From contig NW_015622541.1 of assembly GCF_000835495.1 (NCBI RefSeq), forward strand, positions 5,704,001 to 5,768,000: 64,000 nt of DNA, read 5' to 3'. The position numbers were made by a program, and so were the translations under genes. Of this stretch, positions 56,157 to 64,000 are shown in pieces. Positions within the stretch are counted from its first letter, which is position 1. Each line of letters begins with the position of its first letter. The notes beneath the pieces are model-generated. The model searched no databases, was not told the DNA's origin, and was given only the letters and a program-made list of their open reading frames with translations. The stretch is from Cladophialophora immunda. Lineage: Eukaryota > Ascomycota > Eurotiomycetes > Chaetothyriales > Herpotrichiellaceae.

Positions 56157-57616
56157 GGAAGGAAATGTCGCTGCGAAACGTTGCAGCCAGGGAATGTGGT
56201 GGATGGCGTCGAGCCAATGGGTTTACAAGCTAACAATAAGGAGAGGATTGGACGTTGAAGGTCGGAAGGAAAATCTAATGAATGCTTCTTGAATGGAAAC
56301 AGATGCTTTGGTTCAGAGGAAGTGTGTTGCAGCTGGTTCAGAGAATGAAGAATTGGACCTGGGAGCTGGAGGGCGACCATGGCTTAAGTATTTGAGACTG
56401 TGTTGCCCAGCTTGCCGTGGCAGAGCGGTATCGACAGATATCGACGCGTTGGAGACATGATGCTCTCTGAGGACATGAAGCCAGTCAATGTCTCTGGCCA
56501 GTCTCAAACCAAGTGAATGGAGCCTATAACGGATGGTGGTCGTCTGCTCTGGACAGAGACGAGGCTAGCGAGGCTGTTTCGGCCAGGGCGCCAAGAGCTA
56601 TTTCTGGCCATCTTGCCACCCGCCCGTCGGCGGCTATTCTCCTCCCACCAGCAGCTTTGCCGCCAACCTCATGGCCAGTCAGTCTCAGCACTGCGATTTG
56701 TGCAAAACGCGTCTGATCGAACGAGGCAGTGCACAGGTGCTTCGATTGGTGTTTCAGCAGCAAAGCCCGTGTTATTTGGTGTCGAGCAGAGAGATGCTCG
56801 GAGTTGGGAAAGTGGAAGCGATGGGCAGGCTTGGCGTGCCTTTGTCTACCGAGATCCCAGTCGTCCAGTGTCTCGAGCGGGCAGGTGTTTCCGTAGACTG
56901 GACAGTGACTTGACCCTTTGTGTGCTGTGATCCCATCGCCTTTTGCCGGTGTACGTACTGAGAGCGAGACAAGCCGTATGCGAGTGAGCGAGTCGCAGGC
57001 AGGCAGTCGGAGGCTGCCACCAGCCTGGGCAGACGCAAGAGATTGATCGGCGTCCTCCAGGCTCACTAACCTCCAGCCACGGGCACCAAAAGCCGCCAAT
57101 TGATGGCTCTCGCCTGCTGGCCAATTGACGAGCTGCCCGCCAACTGGCTCCCAGTCGATGCTTGGAGCTTGGACGCCTCCAGCCCACCAAGGCTCAACTA
57201 GGCCCCACCAGATGGCAATCCATCACTGTAAAAATTTCCTCCTTATCGTTATCAGCACCGTCTGGGAAGCTGCAAGCTGGCTGGGGTGGCCCTTGATGGG
57301 TGGCTTGAAGAGCGCACAATTTTCTATCTTATCACAGCAGCAAATAGCTCTGGGAGTGTCAATGGGCTACCGAGCTTCTCTTCCATCTGTTTCCCATACC
57401 ACTTATATTTCTTTGTATACCCTCGTCGAGCCCTGATCGCATCTTGACTGTCGTGAGACTTCCTCCTCACGTCACCTCGTCATCGGATCTCGTCCTCCAC
57501 TGCACCTCTCCGTCACCACTACTGGCACCTCCGCATTTTGCTGCACGACATTCCCCCATCCCCACTCCCAAGCCGGCCACAATTCACTCGACTCGGCTCC
57601 GGCCAAGCACCTCGCC
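56157..57616. promoter_or_regulatory. Divergent promoter region of the MARVEL-like gene (-) and the MFS gene (+)
   Basis: About 1.5 kb between start codons. Overlapping frames on both strands at 56517-57190 arise from high GC and have no domain. CT-rich sequence precedes the MFS ATG at 57440-57610. Confidence 0.5.
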
Positions 57617-59367
57617 ATGTCGCTCACACGAGTAGCCTCCGTCGATGGCTTCGAACGTGAGCGGAGAGGCTCCAACGTCTCTTCGCACCGAAGAATGAGT
57701 TTCAACCCTGTCAGTGAATGGATGCCGCCCAAAGACCGGAAACCCAGTGTGGTCTCGATCGCTCTGCAGTTTGAAGAAGTCTCCAAACAAAAGCGCATAC
57801 GTATGTTGACGAAGCCCACGTCAAAGAAACACGAGATTCCCGCTGACAGGTCCGTGATGCCACAGTTCAGGTTGTTGTTGCCATAATATATTGTCTCTTC
57901 GCCGCCGGAATAGTCTTTGGCTACGCAGCCATCAAACCTGTCTTGATCGATGAGGGCGTCTTCAAAGACCTGTGTACCCCAGAAGAGGTGGACCAACACG
58001 TTTCGCCATGTTACAAACAAGAGATCCGGTTGAACTTGATGTTCACCGTGGCAGCTGTCTCGACCAATGTCGCAGCCCTGCCCATCGGCACCATCCTTGA
58101 CAAGTACGGTCCCAAAGCCTGTGGCCTCATAGGCAGCATCTTTCTCACGACCGGAGCACTGCTGTTTTCCTTCGCATCAGAAGTCGATGGCGACCTCTTT
58201 ACACCGGGCTACTTCTTCCTCGCTCTTGGCGGTCCTTTCGTCTTCATCTCCTCCTTTCAACTCTCCAACACTTTCCCCCAGAACTCAGGTCTCATACTTG
58301 CGCTCCTGACGGGTGCGTTCGACTCGTCATCAGCTCTCTTCCTCATTTTCCGTCTCATCTACGAAGCTACCGGAGGCAAACTGAACACACACCGCCTCTT
58401 CCTCCTCTACCTTGTCGTCCCCATCTTCATTTTCATCGTCCAGGTCTTCATCATGCCCAAAGAATCTTACAAAACTGTAAGTGAAGTGGTCAAGGACGCC
58501 GAAGAAGAGGTTAACGCTCCCACACCGCCCGAAGCGTCCGAAGAAGAACGCCGTACTATCCAAGAGCGACGGGAGAGCACCATCCAGGAGATATCGCTGC
58601 TATTGGACAAGTCGACCAACACAAAACGCCAGAAGCGAGAAGAGCACAAGAATGCAAAGTCCGGTGTGTGGGGAGCCATGCATGGCTACTCCGCCCTCCA
58701 GCAGATCAAATCACCCTGGTTCTGGCTCATCACGCTTTTCACCGTCGTGCAGATGACCCGGATCAATTACTTCGTGGCCACGATCCGCCCCCAAGAACGG
58801 TACCTGCTAGGCTCCCCGGAGAGAGCGAAAATGGTCAACGACTTTTTCGACGTGGCACTTCCCCTGGGAGGCGTGTTGAGTATCCCTTTCATTGGCATAT
58901 TATTGGATAACACATCTACGCCCTTCGCCCTAGGATTTCTTGTCGTCGTAGCTACCATCATTGGCATATTAGGCTGTCTCCCATACATGTGGGCCGCTAT
59001 CGGCAACGTTTGCCTCTTTGTGGTATACCGACCCTTCTATTATACCACCGTCTCGGACTATGCCGCCAAAGTATTCGGCTTTCAGACTTTCGGCAAGGTC
59101 TACGGGCTCATCATTTGCCTTGCGGGGCTTTTCAACTTCTTGCAGAGTCCTTTGGATGCAGTCACACACATGGTGTTCAACAACAACCCTATCCCGGTGA
59201 ATGTGATCCTCATGAGCATCGCAGTCATCGTGGGCACTGCGCTAGTCACTTTCACCGCGATCAGAGCGAGGACGATGAAGAGAGACTTCCTCGAGGATGA
59301 GGCGGAGGGCGCAACGGAGTCGCTCATGCCCAGTGCCGTGGCGAACGGGAATGGCTACGGGACGTGA
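57617..59367 (+). CDS. FMP42: Major facilitator superfamily transporter, FMP42-like
   Basis: Two exons (57617-57800 and 57866-59367) joined across a 65-nt intron (GTATGT donor, CCACAG acceptor) give 561 aa. A cytosolic N-terminus of about 60 residues precedes the first span QVVVAIIYCLFAAGIVFGY. The first half includes PIGTILDKYGPKACGL, the family version of the MFS loop 2-3 motif. A central cytosolic loop (about 240-320) is rich in Glu, Arg and Lys, then the second bundle of six spans runs from SPWFWLITLFTVVQM onward. YAAKVFGFQTFGKVYGLI is typical of the FMP42/SLC43-type branch. The substrate is unknown; relatives are proposed amino-acid or small-molecule carriers. The protein ends in a short acidic and Gly-rich tail. 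Confidence 0.88.
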
Positions 59368-60765
59368 GAAAAAAGTGAGAGTAATAGTGTGAAATGGGAT
59401 TTGTCCCCGTCAGGGCCTCGAATGTCTGAGCATATGTGGCCAAGGAATCTTTCCTCGAGCTCGATATATTGATATTTGACCCTAGTGCAACACGAAAAGC
59501 TACCAGGCCAGAACCAGTTGGAGAGGCAAATTGTCGAATTTACTACGATGTTGACAAAGTATGTCCTGGCGTATAGGCGTCCTTGAGTTCCCCCAAAAAG
59601 AAGAAGAAATATCTGGTTTATGCACAAACTATTTCCAGAGATGACTGGGGAGAAGGGGGTGAATGCTTTGTTGTTTATTACCGTTCGGGCCAGTTGATGA
59701 TCCCAGCACGCGACTCGATCTGACGGGCGGAGATAGAGTTGCACTGACCTGTGAGCAAGTCCTGCTCTGCGTGGATGTGTGTCTCGGTGTGAGCGAGGGT
59801 GTTGTTTCGACGGCATATTTTGCGCACCTGTCAATAGGTACATACATACATACATACACACATACATACATACGAGAGGAGACCTGGGCGTCTCTGGGGG
59901 AGCATCCTTCCTTCCCCGAGATGGTATATATGAAGTATTGATACTATACTGTATGCTTGTAAAGATACTAGGTATCGAGACAACTTACTCTTGTATTTTT
60001 GCGAACTTGGTTTAAGAACCATTTGTCCATGATTTCAGGAGGGCGACTGACGCGTCTACGGGTTCCGGCTGACGAGGAGAGAAAGCTGGAAAGGAAGAGG
60101 GAGGGAGGGAGGAAGGACACTCTTCTACTACGAACAGTATAACATGGCAGAAAGGGTGAGACCAAATTAGAGATTAAGGACCAGGCGATCGTGAACTCAA
60201 GATTCGGATGCTTGGGGTACTGGAGTTCTACATTGTATCAGATCGGGGCTTCTCGATCGATGGGTGGTGGGTAGTACTGTATGTCAAAAAGGCCCATCCA
60301 TAAACACTCTTCGCCCGTCTGTCTTGTATGGCCTTTGTCTCTTTCCACGAGGCGTAGTTCGGATTGTCCCCAAGTCAGCGCCACGGGGCCCTAGCTCCCA
60401 GTCTTTTTTGAGCAGATTACGATTGACATGGAGTATGGTGAATTTCGCGAATTGGAGGGATTGCAGCGATGCTACCTGCATGATCTCTGCGCGACTGCGC
60501 AGGGTTCAGGTTGTCGAGGCCCGGCGGAAGCGTCCCTCTCCTGTCCTGTCCTGTCCTGTCCACCACCCGCATCAAGCCGTCTCATCACAGATCCCACCGC
60601 GCGCCGCTCTTTCCTAAGCTCCCTGGGTTTTGTACATCATTCTCTATTATACATTCGATATCGTCAACGGCCGGGCCCGCACGGAATGGCGAACGGTGCC
60701 ATTCGCGGTTGGCGATTTGCATCGGAGTAGCGAGGTGTTTGTTGAGCACGCAGGAGAGCGGTCGC
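59368..60765. other. Convergent 3' region of the MFS gene and TOM6
   Basis: About 1.4 kb with a CATA microsatellite at 59839-59873 and a CTGTC pentamer repeated four times at about 60541-60560. No gene is supported. Confidence 0.5.
59839..59873. repeat. (CATA)n microsatellite
   Basis: TACATACA-type tetranucleotide repeat of about 35 nt, interrupted once by CACA. Confidence 0.9.
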
Positions 60766-61269
60766 TTAGAATCCCGGGAGGAGCATCTCGCTCCACTCCG
60801 AGTTGAAGAACGCAACGGCAGCCTGTTAGAAGAAAAAAAAAAGGTTAGTCGACGTTGTTAGAGAAGATGATTTTAATCCAAGAATCGGACTATCAGGAAT
60901 GGAGCTTCATGCGCTGCACGAAGGCCTGCCAGTTCCCTGTCGCATCTGGCTTGCTCAGACTTCCATATACCCGCGCGACTCATCAAGCCGCGATACCGGG
61001 GTATTTGGTCCGCCGTCATATGCAAGTGGCCACGTAAAGCATAGCTGATAGAGCCTCTTTCTTCCGGGGGGTTGTGGTCTGGTTTAGTCCAACCCAAGCA
61101 CGAGAGCACGTGAATCCAAACGTGTATCGAGACAACTTACTCCGAACATAACCACGCTTATGGCAACGCTGGCATTCTCCTCAGAGGTCAATGTATGATA
61201 CATCTGGCCAAACCAGCCCTTGGGCTGAGACCGACGGGCCGGCTGGACTGTGATGCGCTTGGGAGGCAT
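60766..61269 (-). CDS. TOM6: Mitochondrial TOM complex subunit TOM6
   Basis: Two small exons (61269-61141 and 60822-60766) across a 318-nt intron give 61 aa. TOM6 stabilises the TOM40 protein-import pore in the mitochondrial outer membrane. The protein opens MPPKRITVQPARRSQPKG, a basic cytosolic part, then LTSEENASVAISVVMFG leads into the single membrane helix AAVAFFNSEW, ending SEMLLPGF. This pattern (MPPK start, LTSxEN, LLP near the end) is that of filamentous fungal TOM6. The splice sites are strong (GGA-GTAAGT, TCTAACAG after a pyrimidine tract) and in phase 0. The second exon is only 57 nt and lies in no long frame, so the gene is easily missed. The intron is the longest in the window. 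Confidence 0.88.
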
Positions 61270-61567
61270 TTTTTTGTTCAGAAGGAGACGGGTCGAGGGT
61301 AGGCTTGTCTGTGACCGTTCGACTTTCGACGCAATCTACTCTCACAGGTGAAGAGGCAAGAAGAAGTAATAGGTGCGTTCGCCGCGGGCAGCCGATGTTA
61401 GATTCGAGCAGTGGTTGAATTGGTCTATGAACAAATAACCCCGTACGCAATTATCGCAGCTTGGAAATTTCGGCGCAGAACTTGATCCGGCGGAACACAG
61501 GGTCCACAGAGTGAACTAGATACAGCGGAGCATAAAGCCCATTTCATCTTGCTCGCTCGCTCCCAAC
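61270..61567. promoter_or_regulatory. TOM6 promoter and 3' flank of the monooxygenase gene
   Basis: About 300 bp between the FMO stop and the TOM6 start, both genes running leftward. Nothing specific was recognised. Confidence 0.5.
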
Positions 61568-63100
61568 TCAAATTGCTATGGGCAGCTTTTCAACTCCAAT
61601 CCTTTCTTGCTTCTCCCGCTTCTCCTGTTCCTTCGCTGTCATCAGCAATTTCATTCTTGCTTCTCGGCCAAGTTTTGCTTGGTGCCATTCAGGTGTGTGA
61701 CCCTGCATTTTGTCGTCGATGCCCAGCCGAGCAGCATCCTCATTCATCCACTGCACAAGATCCTCCACATATGCTTCCTCGGCCCCGAGGGCCTTCAGAC
61801 TGTGAAAGTCTCTCCCTAAGCCCCTGGTTCGTACGCGCTCCTTGTACTCGTCCCGCATCTGTTGCTTGGATGGCAACTCGGCTTTGCCACTCAATACCCT
61901 CGCGACGGCCTGGGCTTGGAATTCGAAAAGCGAGAATGTGGCAATATGGTATGGAGCTCCGACAAACACAAGCGAGGGATCCTCGATGTAGAACATGTCC
62001 TTGTGCAGGTTGTGCACCATATCTCCCTCCGCCGTGACGAGCATGGAGCTATCTGCTTCATTCGCCCGAATCTCGTCCCGGTGCAGATGGGATAGGAATG
62101 GGTATGAGGTTATGTACCCTGTGCAAAGGATGACCGAATGTATATCGGTCAACACATCGCCACTTTCGAGGACCACCCTCCCGGGAATCGGTCCTGAATC
62201 TGCAATACTGACATCGTGGTCCTCATTCAGTTGGAAGGACTTGATGGCCCCTATCCTCGTGGCACCTTGTGGTAAGAAGCTGGCAGGAAGGTCAAACGCT
62301 CCGCCCCGAGAACTCTGGTAAATGTGATTGGCGTAACCTGCCGATTCTTTGGCAATGTCGTTCGACGATACCCCAGCACCGATGAGAAGGATATTCTGGT
62401 CTTGAAATCCTCGGGGGTCGCGATATCTTTTAGAGTGCCAGACTCGATGCGGCCACCCATGCTTCCACGCCCGAAGACCTGGAAAGTCAGGTATTCGCGG
62501 CATGTTGTAATGTCCTGATGCCACAACCACGGCATCGAATGTCCAGCGCCGCTCCACGAACCGCGCTCCGGACGACGGCCCTTTCTGCAGCGTTGTTGTC
62601 CGCACGACCCATTCACCAGGATGTTTTCGTACATCCTCGACGCGAGTGTGGTATTGTGTGATGGCGGAGACACCATGCTCGCTTGCAATGTTCTGGATGT
62701 ATTCCTCCAACACTTTTTGGTTGACGAAATCCTCTGTTCCCTCGGGCCATGGAAGCAGACTCGTCCTCATCTCCCTCGTTGAGACGTTGTTCTTCAGTCC
62801 AGCATAACAAGGGCCAGGTGGTGCATGAGCAATCTCCTGCTGGTCGTTGTCCACGTCCTCTGGTGGAGGAGTGCTGAATGCAAGCTCCGGCCTTGTCTCA
62901 TAGTCGCCTCTTGATGGAAGCTCATTCGGATACGAAGGGTCTGCGGCTGAGCGCTCGTCAAAGTGCCATACCCCGCCGGCGATTCCTGACCTCTCGAATA
63001 CAACTACTTCGAGGCCATTTCTCAATAGGTGAGCAGCAGAACAGACTCCGCTGATGCCGGCACCTATTACGGCGACCCTTTTCGTCTTATTTTGTGTCAT
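61568..63100 (-). CDS. FMO-like flavin-dependent monooxygenase
   Basis: A single-exon protein of 510 aa. The N-terminal FAD site VAVIGAGISGVCSA has GxGxxG at 13-18, and FERSGIAGGVWHFDE follows as in flavin-containing monooxygenases. An NADPH-type site ILLIGAGVSSNDIA lies at about 238-250 (GAGVSS 241-246), preceded by VVVASGHYNMPRIPDFPG. VILCTGY near residue 340 is the usual FMO/BVMO ATG-like motif. These enzymes put oxygen on N or S atoms, or insert it beside ketones; the fingerprint here is not strict enough to choose. The last 90 residues are charged and helical. No intron is needed, unlike most neighbours. The partial MFS permease lies upstream in the same orientation, which could mean a shared pathway beyond the window edge. 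Confidence 0.9.
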   Translation of the reverse strand: MTQNKTKRVAVIGAGISGVCSAAHLLRNGLEVVVFERSGIAGGVWHFDERSAADPSYPNELPSRGDYETRPELAFSTPPPEDVDNDQQEIAHAPPGPCYAGLKNNVSTREMRTSLLPWPEGTEDFVNQKVLEEYIQNIASEHGVSAITQYHTRVEDVRKHPGEWVVRTTTLQKGPSSGARFVERRWTFDAVVVASGHYNMPRIPDFPGLRAWKHGWPHRVWHSKRYRDPRGFQDQNILLIGAGVSSNDIAKESAGYANHIYQSSRGGAFDLPASFLPQGATRIGAIKSFQLNEDHDVSIADSGPIPGRVVLESGDVLTDIHSVILCTGYITSYPFLSHLHRDEIRANEADSSMLVTAEGDMVHNLHKDMFYIEDPSLVFVGAPYHIATFSLFEFQAQAVARVLSGKAELPSKQQMRDEYKERVRTRGLGRDFHSLKALGAEEAYVEDLVQWMNEDAARLGIDDKMQGHTPEWHQAKLGREARMKLLMTAKEQEKREKQERIGVEKLPIAI

Positions 63101-63602
63101 AGTCTGCGAAACGATTCAACTGCAAATCCTTCAATATCAATATTTCATTGGAGACGAATCCTCGCATCTCGGTCTGTCTATCTTTTAAGAATCAAAAGGA
63201 CCGCAGCTGTTGTCTATGGGTCTTGGAAGTACCAATCAGGGGTGGTCTGATATGAGCTCTTCGCGTGAGAGGGTGCATATCAACAAATAACCTCTTCTAA
63301 GCACGCCATACTGGCTCGGACATGTCGTGATTTGCGCAAACTATACCTTCATCGACCAGCTCGTTTTATGATGCCTTATGCCCGATAAGCTTGAGCGTGA
63401 GATGACAAATGCACACAATCACGTCGACGCTGTCGGCTACTCAATCGGTTCCTGTGAGCTTCATTGGTGCCGGGAGCTCACCCCTGGTTCCGCCTGCTAT
63501 CCATGGCTGGCTACTGTTTCCCTGCACGCCTGTCCACGAGCTTCCTCTTGAGACTTCTAGCTTCTAGACACCCAATCTTGGGCCTTAGATTGTACGACTT
63601 CC
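63101..63602. promoter_or_regulatory. Promoter of the monooxygenase gene and 3' flank of the MFS permease
   Basis: A 502-bp gap between two leftward genes. A+T content is higher near 63120-63200. No specific site was identified. Confidence 0.5.
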
Positions 63603-64000
63603 TCACACGACTGGGCCGAGTTTCCTCTTTCTCGCCAGCTCCCACTTCCACAACACCCTGATAACCAATGCGGACACAATCATTCCAGCGCTCAGACATG
63701 CTGACGTGACGAATCCTCTGTGATACCTCGGGGCATCAACTTGCTGCCATACTACCAGCGGCAGCCATGCTTGAAACACATATGCCAACTCGTTCATGGT
63801 GCCCACCACAATTGCCCTTTCTTCGTTGTCGTCCGTGCAAATCTCGTGCGCCCACGCCATGCACAGTCCACTGAGACCACCGCCACACCCTGCAAGGATG
63901 TAAGAAGCCCAGTGCCAACCGACTGGGATATCCCACACTGCCAGGCTCGAGTAGCATACTATAGAAACCAAGCCACCGAAGACGATCGGTGGCCATCGGG
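63603..64000 (-). CDS. MFS permease, Dal5/Fen2-like, C-terminal part (5' end outside window)
   Basis: The frame is open from the right edge to the stop at 63603 and gives about 132 residues. It contains three or four membrane helices. The segment WAHEICTDDNEERAIVVGTMNELAYVFQAWLPL is characteristic of the anion:cation symporter group (Dal5 allantoate, Fen2 pantothenate, Tna1 nicotinate permeases), as is the DAPRYHRGF loop that follows. The tail is short and basic (WKWELARKRKLGPVV). The substrate cannot be told from this part. It lies 502 bp upstream of the monooxygenase gene, same strand. Confidence 0.85.
   Translation of the reverse strand, partial: RWPPIVFGGLVSIVCYSSLAVWDIPVGWHWASYILAGCGGGLSGLCMAWAHEICTDDNEERAIVVGTMNELAYVFQAWLPLVVWQQVDAPRYHRGFVTSACLSAGMIVSALVIRVLWKWELARKRKLGPVV

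Noticed and set aside
56524..57099. Minus-strand frame of 191 codons in the MARVEL/MFS spacer
   Set aside because: Overlapped by several equally long frames on both strands in GC-rich DNA; no domain.
1..64000. tRNA, rRNA, CRISPR or intact transposon
   Set aside because: No GGTTCRANTCC-type box with a matching cloverleaf, no rRNA-like blocks, no spaced direct repeats, and no transposase, integrase or reverse transcriptase motifs were seen by eye.
44134..64000. A classical secondary-metabolite gene cluster
   Set aside because: Oxygenases, methyltransferases and transporters are present, but no polyketide, peptide, terpene or RiPP backbone gene is seen, and TOM6 and other unrelated genes are interspersed.

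Overview
The window is nuclear DNA of a filamentous ascomycete (Pezizomycotina, most likely Eurotiomycetes; the order cannot be fixed from the sequence alone). The evidence is short GT-AG introns (46 to 190 nt, one of 318 nt) with CTAAC/CTGAC-type branch sites, pyrimidine-rich leaders, and fungal-type orthologues: tricalbin, a PAN3 with the fungal N-terminus, a Zn(II)2Cys6 protein, LaeA-like methyltransferases and TOM6. About 23 genes are supported, plus a partial gene at each edge. No rRNA, tRNA, CRISPR array or intact transposon was recognised.

Left two thirds (about 0.3 to 43.2 kb) is mainly housekeeping. In order: a molybdopterin synthase small subunit (-), UDP-glucose pyrophosphorylase UGP1 (-), a tricalbin ER-plasma membrane tether (-), the NuA4 subunit YNG2 (-) divergent from histone deacetylase HOS2/hosA (+), RNA polymerase III subunit RPC34 (-) divergent from the Hsp70/Hsp90 co-chaperone STI1 (+), a KHA1-type K+/H+ antiporter (-), a small secreted NTF2-like protein (-), a PHD-finger protein (-), a gene-poor stretch with one possible hidden gene (28.7 to 29.3 kb), a small membrane protein (+), a UBX/UAS protein of the FAF2/Ucp10 type (-) divergent from the eight-exon deadenylase subunit PAN3 (+), LSM7 (-), and a Zn(II)2Cys6 protein (+).

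Right third (about 44 to 64 kb) is more accessory and has wider gaps: an intradiol (catechol/hydroxyquinol) dioxygenase (+), a GFA-family zinc protein (-), two unrelated LaeA/UMTA-like methyltransferases (-), a MARVEL-like four-helix membrane protein (-), an FMP42-like MFS transporter (+), TOM6 (-, split by a long intron), an FMO-like flavin monooxygenase (-), and the C-terminal part of a Dal5/Fen2-like MFS permease (-) running off the right edge. The oxygenases, methyltransferases and transporters suggest catabolic or specialised chemistry, but no polyketide, peptide or terpene synthase is present, so no classical cluster can be claimed.

The genes share promoters in divergent pairs (YNG2/HOS2, RPC34/STI1, UBX/PAN3, LSM7/zinc-cluster protein, MARVEL/MFS). 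A pairing of an acetyltransferase subunit with a deacetylase over a 0.7 kb spacer is the most suggestive regulatory arrangement. No clearly novel multi-gene system was seen; the best new-looking items are the hidden genes, intron-embedded structures and unusual leaders listed in the findings. Exon boundaries were read by eye from splice signals and reading-frame continuity.
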